Part shown: positions 52,101-60,465 of the stretch, in pieces
How positions within the stretch are numbered: the first letter of the stretch is position 1
Layout: each line of letters starts with the position of its first letter
Source of the DNA: Acidobacteriota bacterium
GTDB taxonomy: Bacteria; Acidobacteriota; Blastocatellia; Pyrinomonadales; Pyrinomonadaceae
Length of the DNA stretch: 64,000 bases
Reading direction: 5' to 3'
Assembly: GCA_020199775.1 (NCBI GenBank)
Contig: JAIVJZ010000040.1
Location: 868,001-932,000 of the forward strand
Notes under the pieces: generated by a model
What the model was told of the DNA's origin: nothing
The model's database searches: none
Seen by the model: only the letters and a program-made list of their open reading frames with translations
Position numbers and translations under genes: made by a program

Positions 52101-52741
52101 AGCACTTTGTTTATCTCTTCGCGAAGTTTCCCGGGGTCTATGATGCCGAAGTGTTTGTAGGCGAGTTTGCCCTGCCGGTCGAAGAGGAAAGTGGCGGGCA
52201 GTTCGCCGCCCCACTGCGGGTCAACCTGCGCGATGGCCGTTTCCGTTTCGGTCGCGTTCAGCAGGTAGGCGGGCATCGCCGTGGCGCGCATCTCGCGCAG
52301 GAACTTCGGCACAGTGTTTTTTATCTCCGACACGTCGTCGGCCGAGACGAGCGCGAACTCAAGGCCGCGCCCGCGATATTCCGAGCCGATTTGAACGAGG
52401 TCGGGAAATTCCTTGCGGCAGGGCTCGCACCACGTCGCCCAGAAGTTCAGGAGCAGCGGACGCGCCGCCCCGGCCTCGCCGCGTTGCAGGAGATTCTTGA
52501 GCCCGGCGGCGTCGATTTCCGTCACGCGCACGGGAGCGGCCTTTCCTTTCGTAACCGTCGCGCGCTGGCGTCGCCGCGTCGCCGGACGCGACTTCTTGCG
52601 CTGCGCCCCGCGCCCTCTCGTCGCACGACGGCTGATGCCGTCGATTGAAAGTTCGCGCGCCGGGAGTGGGCGCGCGGAGACGAACACACCGCCGGTGTAG
52701 AGCGCGAGCGTGAGGGCTAAAGCGAGTTTCTTCATCGTCAT
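52088..52741 (-). CDS. TlpA/ResA-like thioredoxin
   Basis: A 217-residue exported protein with a short signal peptide or membrane anchor (residues 3-24), a basic Arg/Lys/Thr-rich linker and a thioredoxin-fold domain (about 72-215). The redox motif WATWCEPC is intact, and the TlpA-type segment ALVSADDVSEIKNTVPKF and cis-proline region GGELPATFLFDRQGK are present. It is probably a periplasmic thiol-disulfide reductase of the cytochrome-maturation or general-reductase kind. ATG 52741 and ATG 52735 are equally possible starts. It is in the pur block without an obvious functional link. Confidence 0.85.
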   Translation of the reverse strand: MTMKKLALALTLALYTGGVFVSARPLPARELSIDGISRRATRGRGAQRKKSRPATRRRQRATVTKGKAAPVRVTEIDAAGLKNLLQRGEAGAARPLLLNFWATWCEPCRKEFPDLVQIGSEYRGRGLEFALVSADDVSEIKNTVPKFLREMRATAMPAYLLNATETETAIAQVDPQWGGELPATFLFDRQGKLAYKHFGIIDPGKLREEINKVLGNE

Positions 52742-52807
52742 GTCGGTTAGAAAAGAGAAGCAAGATTAACAGCGGCGAAAAATAGAGACAAGCGGGGAGG
52801 GGAGGGA

Positions 52808-52888
52808 AACGATGAAGTATGAACGATGAGCGCGGAATGAAAGACAAGTCGCTTTCCGTTCATCGTTCATCGTTCATCGTTCATACTT
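52808..52888. repeat. Heptamer inverted-repeat element HR9
   Basis: The units are AACGATG-type: the right arm has four in tandem (read leftwards) and the left arm has fewer, more diverged ones. A perfect 15-bp outer stem (52815-52829 with 52874-52888) is followed by a GAAAG...CTTTC apex. The right arm supplies the TGA stop (52881-52883) and last codons of the SRA-like gene. Confidence 0.88.
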
Positions 52889-53276
52889 TTTCTAATGTGA
52901 ACCGCCAGAGCATGCGGTCTTCCTGTGCGTCGTAGCGGTGCGTGGCGTCGGTGACGCGCCAGTAGCCCATGTGTTGCCAGCGACCGACGGCGAGTTTGTT
53001 GAAGAGCGGGACGGCGTGGCCGCTTTCGATTGCCGCGAGGAGGGCGCGGTTGGCGGGCGTCAGGTGTTGGTCGCCGCGCCGCCCCGCGCCCGTGTAGTGG
53101 ATGCGGTGGCCGCTCGCATCCGTCTGCGTGTCGGGGTAGCAGGGATTGATGCGGCCGAAGTCGGTCAGCAGAGAGACGAGGCGGCCGTCGCGTTGATAGA
53201 CGCCGTTACGGATGCGGTGCGTGCGCTGCACTTCCGCCCAAGTGAGAATTTCATCCGGCGACTCGGGATCAGTCAT
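52881..53276 (-). CDS. Small SRA/YDG-like domain protein
   Basis: A 131-residue cytosolic protein. The C-terminal two thirds follow the pattern of the SRA (SET and RING-associated, YDG) domain that reads modified cytosines in DNA. HYTGAGRRGDQHLTPANRAL matches the SRA YTG...DQ.LT..NRAL signature, and GRWQHMGYWRVTDATHRYDA and MLWRFTLEKV match the later strands. Prokaryotic SRA domains usually guide restriction nucleases such as McrA-type HNH enzymes; no nuclease domain is attached here. The start may be GTG 53288 or ATG 53276. The stop codon lies inside HR9. The SRA assignment is from pattern recognition. Confidence 0.5.
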   Translation of the reverse strand: MTDPESPDEILTWAEVQRTHRIRNGVYQRDGRLVSLLTDFGRINPCYPDTQTDASGHRIHYTGAGRRGDQHLTPANRALLAAIESGHAVPLFNKLAVGRWQHMGYWRVTDATHRYDAQEDRMLWRFTLEKV

Positions 53277-53302
53277 TGCAAAATTCACCGGCGGGAAAAG
53301 TA

Positions 53303-53395
53303 AACGATGAACGCGGAACGGCGAACGCGGATTGAAAGCCGTAACACGCTTGAGTGCTTTTCTATTCCATCGTTCGCCGTTCCGCGTTCATCGTT
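53303..53395. repeat. Heptamer inverted-repeat element HR10
   Basis: The left arm (53303-53327) reads AACGATG, AACGCGG, AACGGCG, AACG. The right arm (53371-53395) is its exact complement over 25 bp. The apex has GAAAGC...GCTTTTC. It starts 15 bp upstream of the SRA-like GTG and ends 3 bp before the MBL stop codon. Confidence 0.93.
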
Positions 53396-53398
53396 ACC

Positions 53399-54928
53399 TC
53401 AGTTCTGCGCCCGCATGAGCGCGACGGACTTGTGCAGATCGTCCAACGTGCTGACGGGGCCGTGGACGCCGACGATGCGTTCGACGGCGAGGCCGGACTT
53501 CTTGAGCCAGTCGGCGAAGTGCGCGGTCGTGGCGTTGCCCGGCGCGACGCGCCCGTCTTCGGGGCGGTTCAAAAGGTCGCCCTGAAAGACGATCTTCTCT
53601 TGCGGCAGGTAGGCGACGATCATCTCGTCCATGTGCGGCCCCGAGCCGATGTCGTACAACTCGATTGTCTGCGCGCCGTCGGTGAAGACGCGCTTGCCGT
53701 TCCGCAAAGTTTCCAGCGAGAGCGGGCGGGGCGAGCGCGTGAGCGTGTCGGGGTTGAAGGTGAAGTTTCGCGCGGCGGCGACGCGCTCGAAGAAGGAGCG
53801 CAGGCCGGGCGTGGTGATGATGGTCGCGCCCTCCGCGATGTAGGTGCGGACGCCGCCCGCGTGGTCGTCGTGGTGGTGCGTGACGGCCGCATACTTGATG
53901 GGCTTGCCCGGCATCAGTTCTTTCACGCGCGCGATCACTTCGCGCGAGGTCGAGTCGCCGCCGGGAGTCTCGACGACCATGACGTGATCTTTGAAGCCGA
54001 CGGCGAGCACGTTGTAACCGCCCCCGCGAATCAGGTAGACGTTCTCCGCAAGTTTGTTGGACGGAGGATTTTCAACCGGCGCGGCGGCGGTGGCGGGCGC
54101 GGCGAAGCCCGCGGGCGCTTTGAACTGCTCGTCGCCGTAGGTCTTGTTGAAGGCCACTTCGACAAAGGGGATTTCTTCCACCACCTCGCCCATGAGCCGC
54201 GTGACGCGCGCGGTCGGCACTTGAAATTGCCCGACGGCGCGATGGCCGGGGAAGATGATCTCCTGCACCGAGTCGCCGAAGTAAGGATCGCCCGTCAGCA
54301 GTTCAAACTTCGAGACGAGGTGCGTGCGTGCGTCGAGATAGAGGGTCAACTGCACGCCTTCCTCCGTGGCGTAAGTCAGGACATCGTGCGGGCGTTTGTC
54401 GAAGTTCGCGCGCCCGAGGGAGTGCAGTTGCACGGAGCGTTCGTGCGCGCTGATGAGCAGGTTGTGCGGCAGCCAGCGCAGGCGTCCGCGCAGGGCTTGC
54501 GGCGGGATGGCCTGCGTGGAGTTGATGCGCCGTTCGAGGAATGTCACGCGCGCCGCGTCTTTGCCGTTCGTCATCAAGCCCCAGTGCCAGTTGAAGCCGC
54601 CGGGGTAGCTGCCCTTGTTGTCGTGATACAGACGGCCGCGCCGCGCGTCCACGATAAGCGTGCCGCTCAAGGGCGTGCGCTCGTAGGGCGCGTCGGTGCG
54701 GCGGCTCTGGTGGCGGTGGACGGTGTGGCCTTCGTGCCGGATCGTGAAATTTTCAATCGCGCGCAGGGCGTCGAGTCCGCCGTAGGCGGCCAGCCCCGCG
54801 TCGAGCACGCGCCGCGCCTCACGGTACGATTGTTCGGAAGCCGTCAACTCCTTTGTCTGTCCGAGCGCGCACGCCGCCGCGAGCGCGGCGAAGAGACCGA
54901 GACGGAACGCGATTTTCGAGATACGCAT
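53399..54928 (-). CDS. Exported MBL-fold metallo-hydrolase
   Basis: A 509-residue exported protein with a signal peptide (residues 1-23, ending ALGQ). The N-terminal 250 residues contain a beta-rich outer-membrane-lipoprotein-sorting-like domain (SYREARRVLDAGLAAYGGLD at its start). The C-terminal 230 residues form an MBL fold with the metal motif THHHDDHAGG and a later GDLLNRPEDG (bridging Asp region). Such proteins are common in Acidobacteria and Proteobacteria, and the periplasmic substrate is unknown. I chose ATG 54928 (MRISKIAF) behind AAGGAG; longer frames are unlikely. Confidence 0.83.
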   Translation of the reverse strand: MRISKIAFRLGLFAALAAACALGQTKELTASEQSYREARRVLDAGLAAYGGLDALRAIENFTIRHEGHTVHRHQSRRTDAPYERTPLSGTLIVDARRGRLYHDNKGSYPGGFNWHWGLMTNGKDAARVTFLERRINSTQAIPPQALRGRLRWLPHNLLISAHERSVQLHSLGRANFDKRPHDVLTYATEEGVQLTLYLDARTHLVSKFELLTGDPYFGDSVQEIIFPGHRAVGQFQVPTARVTRLMGEVVEEIPFVEVAFNKTYGDEQFKAPAGFAAPATAAAPVENPPSNKLAENVYLIRGGGYNVLAVGFKDHVMVVETPGGDSTSREVIARVKELMPGKPIKYAAVTHHHDDHAGGVRTYIAEGATIITTPGLRSFFERVAAARNFTFNPDTLTRSPRPLSLETLRNGKRVFTDGAQTIELYDIGSGPHMDEMIVAYLPQEKIVFQGDLLNRPEDGRVAPGNATTAHFADWLKKSGLAVERIVGVHGPVSTLDDLHKSVALMRAQN

Positions 54929-55037
54929 AAACGAGACTTCTCCTTGTAGGTGTGATCGTCCGGCGGGAGACAAAACGTGCCTTGCCGTATGACTACTGAA
55001 TACTGGCAAGGCGGCGCGCAAGTTCCTGAAAATATTT

Positions 55038-55739
55038 TTAGGAGGCGGCGGCGGCGAGCGTCGCGGCGAGCGAGTGGAAGAGGCCGCGCCCGTCCGATGA
55101 GCCGAGCAAATCTTCGCAGGCGCGTTCCGGGTGCGGCATCAACCCGACGACGTTGCGCTCGCGGTTGCAGATGCCCGCGATATGGTCGCGCGCGCCGTTC
55201 GGGTTGGCCTCCGGCGTCGCGCGCCCGTCGGCGTCGCAGTAGCGGAAGATGATGCGGTCTTCGCTTTGGAGTTCGCGGAGCGTCTCGTCGTCGCAGACGT
55301 AGTTGCCTTCGGCGTGCGCGACGGGCATGCTCAGGATTTGGCCGCGCTTGAGTTCGTTCGTGAAGGGCGTGTCGGCACACTCCACGCGGACGCGGACGTG
55401 CTCGCAGACGAAGTGCAAATCGCGGTTACGGATGAGCGCGCCGGGGAGCAACCCCGACTCGCACAAAATTTGAAAGCCGTTGCAGATGCCGAGCACCAGC
55501 CCGCCGCGCCCCGCGAACTCGCGCACGCTCGACATGACGGGCGAGAACGAGGCGAGCGCGCCCGCGCGCAGGTAGTCGCCGTAGGAGAAGCCGCCGGGGA
55601 TGATCAGCGCGTCGTACTCGGCCAGATCAATTTCGCGATGCCAGATGAAGGAGACCGGCTGGCCGACGTGCTTCGAGATGACGTGATAAGCGTCGTGGTC
55701 GCAGTTCGAGCCGGGAAAAACTATGACGCCGAATTTCAT
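55038..55739 (-). CDS. purQ: Phosphoribosylformylglycinamidine synthase, glutaminase subunit
   Basis: A 233-residue class I glutamine amidotransferase that feeds ammonia to PurL. The triad is visible: the nucleophile Cys in GICNGFQIL and the His/Glu pair in [26 protein letters not shown] is the typical start. The gene begins one base after purS ends, so the two are tightly coupled. Its partner purL lies about 3 kb further along the same strand, after three unrelated genes. Confidence 0.96.
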   Translation of the reverse strand: MKFGVIVFPGSNCDHDAYHVISKHVGQPVSFIWHREIDLAEYDALIIPGGFSYGDYLRAGALASFSPVMSSVREFAGRGGLVLGICNGFQILCESGLLPGALIRNRDLHFVCEHVRVRVECADTPFTNELKRGQILSMPVAHAEGNYVCDDETLRELQSEDRIIFRYCDADGRATPEANPNGARDHIAGICNRERNVVGLMPHPERACEDLLGSSDGRGLFHSLAATLAAAAS

Positions 55740-55982
55740 CTATTCAATCTCCACGCGATAATCTTCGATGACCGGGTTGGCGAGCACCTCGCGCGCCATC
55801 CGTTCAGCCGTCTCGCGCGCACGCTCCCCGCCAAGCGACTCGTCGAGCGCGATCTCGAAATACTTGCCCTGCCGCACGTCCGCGATGCCGCCGTAGCCCA
55901 TCAGCCCCACCGAGTTTCGGATGGCCTTGCCCTGCGGGTCGAGCACGCCCGGTTTCAACGTCACGTAAACTTTTGCTTTCAC
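55740..55982 (-). CDS. purS: Phosphoribosylformylglycinamidine synthase, PurS subunit
   Basis: An 80-residue small subunit of the three-part FGAM synthase, bridging PurL and PurQ. VYVTLKPGVLDPQGKAIRNS and VRQGKYFEIALDESLGGERA are typical. It precedes purQ with no gap on the minus strand. Confidence 0.96.
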   Translation of the reverse strand: MKAKVYVTLKPGVLDPQGKAIRNSVGLMGYGGIADVRQGKYFEIALDESLGGERARETAERMAREVLANPVIEDYRVEIE

Positions 55983-56015
55983 AGTTTCTCCATTCAGGAT
56001 TGCAAAGACAGGAGA

Positions 56016-57386
56016 TTATAAATCCTCAAAGCCAATCTCGCGACTGTGTCTCAGATTTAGGTTATCACCCTCATCGGACTTTCGCTGCTGATCCTTATCA
56101 AACACCCGCGCGAAAACTTTATCGACGTTGCGCAAATAGGTGTCGAGCGCGAAGGCCCGTTCGATCTGTTCGCGCGAGAGATGCGCGGTGATGTCCGTGT
56201 CTTCGAGGACGCGCGCGCGGAAGTCGCCGCCTTCGTCCCAGGTCTTCATGGCATTGCGCTGCGCCCACTCGTAAGCCTGTTCGCGCGAGACCCCGGCCTG
56301 CGTTAAGGCGAGCAGGAGTTGGCCGCTGAAGACGAGGCCGCGCGTGGCGTTCAGGTTTTCGAGCATGCGCTCCGGGTAGACGACGAGCGTGTCTATGAGC
56401 GACGCGGCACGGGCGAGCATGTAGTCGAGCGCGATTGAAGCGTCGGGCAGGACGACGCGCTCGGCCGACGAGTGGGAGATGTCGCGCTCGTGCCAGAGGG
56501 CGACGGATTCCAGACCGGCGACGGCGTAGCCGCGCACCACGCGCGCCATGCCGCAGATGCGCTCCGAGAGGATCGGGTTGCGCTTGTGCGGCATCGCCGA
56601 AGACCCCTTCTGCCCGGTACGGAAACGCTCCTCCGCCTCGCGCACCTCCGTGCGCTGCCAGTGGCGAATCTGCAAGGCGAACTTGTCGAGCGACGAGGCG
56701 ATGATGGCGAGCGTCGAGAGGTATTCGGCGTAGTTGTCGCGCTGGATGATCTGCGTGGAGACGGGAGCGGCGCGCAGGCCGAGACGCGCGCAGACTTGTT
56801 CTTCGACCTCCGGGTCGAGGTGCGCGAACGCGCCGACCGCGCCGCTGATCTTGCCGACGGCCACGGCCTTGCGGGCGCGCTTGAGCCGTTTGCGGTTGCG
56901 CCGCATCTCGTCGAACCAGAGCGCGAAGGTGAGGCCGAAAGATGTCGGCTCGGCGTGGACGCCGTGCGTGCGGCCGATCTGCGGCGTGTCTTTGAACTCG
57001 TGGGCACGACGCCGCAGGACGGCGAGCAGCGCGTCGATTCTGGTGAGCAGCAGGTCGCAGGCATCGCGCAGCAGCAGCGCGTTGGCCGTGTCAACCACGT
57101 CGGAAGAGGTGAGGCCGTAATGCACGAAGCGCGCGGCCTCGCCGATGTTCTCGGCGAGCGCGGTCGTGAAGGCGATCACGTCGTGGTCGGTCGTCCGCTC
57201 GATCTCGCTGATGCGTTCGACGGTGAACGAGGCACGCGCCTTGATCTCCGCGAGCGCGCCCGGCGGGATCGTGCCCATCTCGGCGTGAACTTCACAGACG
57301 GCCAACTCCACGTCGAGCCACTTTTGGAACTTCGCCGCCTCCGACCAGAGCGCGCCCATTTCGGGCAATGTGTAGCGTGGAATCAT
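56016..57386 (-). CDS. purB: Adenylosuccinate lyase
   Basis: A 456-residue fumarase-superfamily enzyme cleaving SAICAR and adenylosuccinate in purine synthesis. The signature loop GSSAMPHKRNPI contains the catalytic Ser. IGRTHGVHAEPTSFGLTFAL and TDHDVIAFTTALAENIG carry the other active-site His residues. The length is normal. The ATG (57384-57386) directly touches the left arm of HR11, so there is no ribosome-binding site in the normal position. purS starts 33 bp after purB ends, on the same strand. Confidence 0.96.
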   Translation of the reverse strand: MIPRYTLPEMGALWSEAAKFQKWLDVELAVCEVHAEMGTIPPGALAEIKARASFTVERISEIERTTDHDVIAFTTALAENIGEAARFVHYGLTSSDVVDTANALLLRDACDLLLTRIDALLAVLRRRAHEFKDTPQIGRTHGVHAEPTSFGLTFALWFDEMRRNRKRLKRARKAVAVGKISGAVGAFAHLDPEVEEQVCARLGLRAAPVSTQIIQRDNYAEYLSTLAIIASSLDKFALQIRHWQRTEVREAEERFRTGQKGSSAMPHKRNPILSERICGMARVVRGYAVAGLESVALWHERDISHSSAERVVLPDASIALDYMLARAASLIDTLVVYPERMLENLNATRGLVFSGQLLLALTQAGVSREQAYEWAQRNAMKTWDEGGDFRARVLEDTDITAHLSREQIERAFALDTYLRNVDKVFARVFDKDQQRKSDEGDNLNLRHSREIGFEDL

Positions 57387-57470
57387 GTTTCAGGTTTCAG
57401 GTTTCAGGTTTCAGGGCTGACAGGTTCTCCGGTCTTTAACTTGAAACCTGAAACCTGAAACTTGAAACTC
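57387..57470. repeat. Heptamer inverted-repeat element HR11
   Basis: The left arm is GTTTCAG in four tandem units starting at the base next to the purB start codon. The right arm has CTGAAAC/TTGAAAC units and overlaps the TGA stop of the lipoprotein gene (57469-57471). The arms pair over about 28 bp with two mismatches. The element thus exactly fills the junction between the two genes. Confidence 0.92.
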
Positions 57471-57909
57471 ATCTTAGTGCGTTCGAGTTCACGGCGTAGC
57501 GCGCGAGCAGCCAGCGTCCCTGTCGCTCGACGAGGGTGAAAGTTTCGATGGCGTCGGCGCGCTCGAACTTGGTGTTGTAGCTGACGACGAGCGTGCGGCC
57601 TCCTGCTTGCGCGCCCGCGCCGCGCTCCTGCGCGCTGAGTTGGGCGCGGCTGAGGACGCCGCCGAGGGCCTTGTGGATGCGTTCGAGGTTTGCGCGGCTC
57701 TCGTCCGGGCGCGCCGTCTGCCGCCACTCTGCGGCCGCCTCCGCGTAAATCTTTTCGTAGTCGCCGCGCGCGAGGTCGCCCGTGATGTCGTTGACGGCCG
57801 CCTGCGCGTCCGGCGGCAACCCGCTCCGTTTCCGCTCGACGCCGCACGCCGCCGCGAGCGCGAGAGACAGAAACAGCAGCGCGCCGAGCGCGGGCGGGCG
57901 CGCTCTCAT
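57469..57909 (-). CDS. Small lipoprotein (DUF4019-like)
   Basis: A 146-residue lipoprotein with the lipobox LAAAC at about residue 22. The mature part resembles DUF4019/NTF2-like periplasmic domains (ARGDYEKIYAEAAAEWRQTA, then FTLVERQGRWLLARYAV). Its start overlaps the stop of the upstream MBL gene by four bases, and HR11 follows directly. The function is unknown. Confidence 0.78.
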   Translation of the reverse strand: MRARPPALGALLFLSLALAAACGVERKRSGLPPDAQAAVNDITGDLARGDYEKIYAEAAAEWRQTARPDESRANLERIHKALGGVLSRAQLSAQERGAGAQAGGRTLVVSYNTKFERADAIETFTLVERQGRWLLARYAVNSNALR

Positions 57910-58730
57910 AACTCGATCCACGGCGTCGGCTCTTTGGGGAACGAGAGCGTGATCTTGGTGTCGGTCGAAAAGAGCGAGCCGCGTTCCTGCAAGGCGACTT
58001 CGGCCGAGAGCTTGGCGACGTAAGGGTTGTTGGCGCGTTGCGAGAGGTGCGCGAGGACGATGTGTTCCGCGCCGCCGTCGTATTCGTCGCGCAGCCACAC
58101 GGCCACGTCCTCGTTCGAGAGGTGCCCGGTGCGCGACAGTATCCGCTGCTTCAACTCCCAAGGGTAGACGCTGCACGCCTTGAGCATGTCGCGGCTGTGA
58201 TTCGACTCGATGATGATGGCGGCGCAACCGCGCAGACGCTCGTTGACGAGCGTCGTAATGTGGCCGAAGTCCATCAGCGTGGCGACGCAGACGCCTTCGT
58301 GGCGCGCGGTGAAGCCGAAGTTGTCGGCCGCGTCGTGCGGGATGGTGAACGGGTGAAAATCTATCTCGCCGATGCGGAAGTCGTGGCTGGAAGAGATTTC
58401 TTCCGTGCGGTCGCGCAACACGTCGTCGCGCTTGCGCGGTTCGTCGCGCGCGACGCCTTCGCGGTCGCCGATGTATGCCTCACGCGTCTCGCCGGAAATG
58501 TAGACCGGGCAGGAGAGGGTTTTCAGCAGCACGCGCAGGCCGCCCGCGTGGTCGCCGTGCTCGTGCGTGATGATCACGCCGTCGAGCGTGGCGGCGTCGC
58601 AGCCGACGAGCGCGAGCCGCCGCACGATCTCCTTCGCGCTCATCCCCGCATCGACGAGCACGCGCGTTTGCCCCGCGCAAATGAGCACGGCGTTTCCCGA
58701 TGAGCCGCTTCCCAGAACCGTAAACTTCAT
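57906..58730 (-). CDS. MBL-fold hydrolase, WalJ/YycJ-like
   Basis: A 274-residue cytosolic MBL-fold protein of the WalJ (YycJ) group. Motifs include MKFTVLGSGSSGNAVLI at the start, THEHGDHAGG (metal-binding His/Asp) and ESNHSRDMLKACSVYPWELK, characteristic of this group. In Firmicutes WalJ is a 5'-exonuclease-like protein coupled to the WalKR system; here no such kinase is adjacent. The lipoprotein gene overlaps its end. HR12 lies between it and the M16 peptidase gene upstream. Confidence 0.85.
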   Translation of the reverse strand: MKFTVLGSGSSGNAVLICAGQTRVLVDAGMSAKEIVRRLALVGCDAATLDGVIITHEHGDHAGGLRVLLKTLSCPVYISGETREAYIGDREGVARDEPRKRDDVLRDRTEEISSSHDFRIGEIDFHPFTIPHDAADNFGFTARHEGVCVATLMDFGHITTLVNERLRGCAAIIIESNHSRDMLKACSVYPWELKQRILSRTGHLSNEDVAVWLRDEYDGGAEHIVLAHLSQRANNPYVAKLSAEVALQERGSLFSTDTKITLSFPKEPTPWIEL

Positions 58731-58740
58731 CTCAATTAAC

Positions 58741-58816
58741 GATGAAGTAGGAACGATGAACGATGAACTGGAAACAAGTTGTCTTTCAGTTCATCGTTCA
58801 TCGTTCCTACTTCATC
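58741..58816. repeat. Heptamer inverted-repeat element HR12
   Basis: A perfect 30-bp stem (58741-58770 with 58787-58816) is built from GATGAAG, TAGGAAC, GATGAAC, GATGAAC units. The apex is GGAAACAAGTTGTCTTT, similar to the GAAAG...CTTTC apex of HR9. It fills the space between walJ-like and M16 genes. Confidence 0.94.
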
Positions 58817-58824
58817 CTTTAGTC

Positions 58825-60111
58825 TCATATTTCCAGCCGCGAGCGTTCCACTTTGAAGCCGTTGAGGTTGCCGAGCGCGCCGAGGGCGAGCGAGCCGGAG
58901 GTGAAACGGGCGCGGGCGACGCGCTGCATACTATCGGGCGTGACGGCTTCGAGGCGCGCGATGATCTCGTCGGGCGAGATGCGGCGGCCGTGCGTGATCT
59001 CCTGACGGGCGAGCGAACCGGCGCGCGCGCTCGTTGATTCGAGGCCGAGCAGGATCGAGGCGACGGCCTGATCCTTCGCCAGTTGCAGTTCTTCGCCCGC
59101 AATGGGTTCGCGCACGACGCGGCGCAGTTCGGCGAGGGCGAGGTCGAGCACCTCGTCGAGTTGCGCGGGCGACGTGCCCGCGTAGATTTGAAAGACCCCG
59201 GCGTCGGTGAAGCCGCTCGCCGCCGCGCCGACCGAGTAGGCGAGGCCGCGTTCTTCACGCACCCGTTGCCAGAGGCGGCTCGAAGTGCCGCCGCCGATGA
59301 CCGAGCCGAGCAGGGATGCCGCGTAGCGATCTTCGTCGCGGGCGGAAGGCCACGGCGTCGCGAGGATCAGGTGCGCCTGTTCGAGTTCGCGTTTGCGTTG
59401 GAGCAGGATGGGCGCGGCGGCGCGCGGCGCGGCGTCGTTCGGTTCCGGTTGGGTTGCGCCCTGTTCGTCCCCGGGCTCGCGGGCGGCGAAGGCGCGTTCG
59501 GCCAGTTCGACGAGTTCGGCGTGGGAGACTTGCCCGGCGGCGGCGATCACGAAGTTGCGCGGGTGGTAGGCCGCCCGGTGAAACTCTGCGGTGCGCGCGC
59601 GGTCGAAGGAGGAGACGGTTTCGGGCGTGCCTTCGATGGGGCGGCCGAGCGCGTGGTCGGGGAAGTAGGCGGCGTGGAAGAGTTCGCCCAAGAACTCTTC
59701 GGGCGAATCTTCCACCATCTTCATCTCTTCGATGATGACTTTCTGCTCGCGTTCGAGTTCCTGTTCGTCGAAGCGCGGGCTGAGGAGCATGTCGGAGAGC
59801 AAATCGAAGGCTTGCGGGACGGCGCGATCCACGACTTTGAGCGCGAAGCCGGTCATCTCGTGCGAGGTGTAGGCGTCGAAGTTGCCGCCGAGGCGGTCGC
59901 TCTCGACCGCGATGTCCATCACGCTGCGACGCTCCGTGCCTTTGAAAACGGCGTGTTCGATAAAGTGGCAAATGCCGTTGAAATCGGGCGTTTCGTGGCG
60001 CGAGCCGCGTTTGATCCAGATGCCGACGGTGGCCGAGCGCAAGCCCGGCATGTGCTCGGTCAGGACGGTCGCGCCGCCGGGTAGTTTGGTTGAAAGTATT
60101 GCTTCGGTCAT
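58825..60111 (-). CDS. M16 family zinc peptidase
   Basis: A 428-residue pitrilysin-family (M16) metallopeptidase of the processing-peptidase type. The inverted zinc motif HFIEH (His49, Glu52, His53) and the downstream third ligand in ELEREQKVIIEEMKMVEDSP are intact, so this is the catalytic partner. The C-terminal half is the paired non-catalytic domain (YSVGAAASGFTDAGVFQIYA). No signal peptide is seen, so the enzyme is cytosolic or exported by another route. In many bacteria it is found with pnp; here it begins the minus-strand block. Confidence 0.9.
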   Translation of the reverse strand: MTEAILSTKLPGGATVLTEHMPGLRSATVGIWIKRGSRHETPDFNGICHFIEHAVFKGTERRSVMDIAVESDRLGGNFDAYTSHEMTGFALKVVDRAVPQAFDLLSDMLLSPRFDEQELEREQKVIIEEMKMVEDSPEEFLGELFHAAYFPDHALGRPIEGTPETVSSFDRARTAEFHRAAYHPRNFVIAAAGQVSHAELVELAERAFAAREPGDEQGATQPEPNDAAPRAAAPILLQRKRELEQAHLILATPWPSARDEDRYAASLLGSVIGGGTSSRLWQRVREERGLAYSVGAAASGFTDAGVFQIYAGTSPAQLDEVLDLALAELRRVVREPIAGEELQLAKDQAVASILLGLESTSARAGSLARQEITHGRRISPDEIIARLEAVTPDSMQRVARARFTSGSLALGALGNLNGFKVERSRLEI

Positions 60112-60248
60112 TATAGTGGTTGAACTTTAGATGCTAAATATTTTGACGGGTTGGTGATCACTTTTGCAGTAAGGAGCATCGTAGCATGCGAACGAGAATC
60201 GGGGCAAACACTTGCCGGGGAGACGGACGCCAACGGCAAGTCGCCTGC

Positions 60249-60277
60249 TTGACAGGGTTTGGCGGTTGACGGAAAAT
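60249..60277 (+). promoter_or_regulatory. Candidate promoter of the TonB-like gene
   Basis: TTGACA (60249-60254) and GAAAAT (60272-60277) are 17 bp apart in the 355-bp divergent gap before the gene starting at 60466. The -10 box is poor. Apart from this I see no gene or repeat in the gap. Confidence 0.3.
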
Positions 60278-60465
60278 AGCCACCTTCGCGCTCAAGCGGG
60301 TTTTGGCCGGTGCCGGGCACACAGGCTCGTGCGGCGTTTATGGCTTACGTTTTTACCATGCTGCTTTTTCAGTCTCCCGTGCCGCCGTCCAGTGGACAAG
60401 AAAATAGACGCTTGAGGGCGCGCTCCTTCGTCTACACGAAGGATGCGCCCGGAGGTTTTGGTGCG

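Noticed and set aside
53354..54949. A 531-codon plus-strand open frame
   Set aside because: Antisense of the exported MBL gene, whose signal peptide and metal motifs are convincing.
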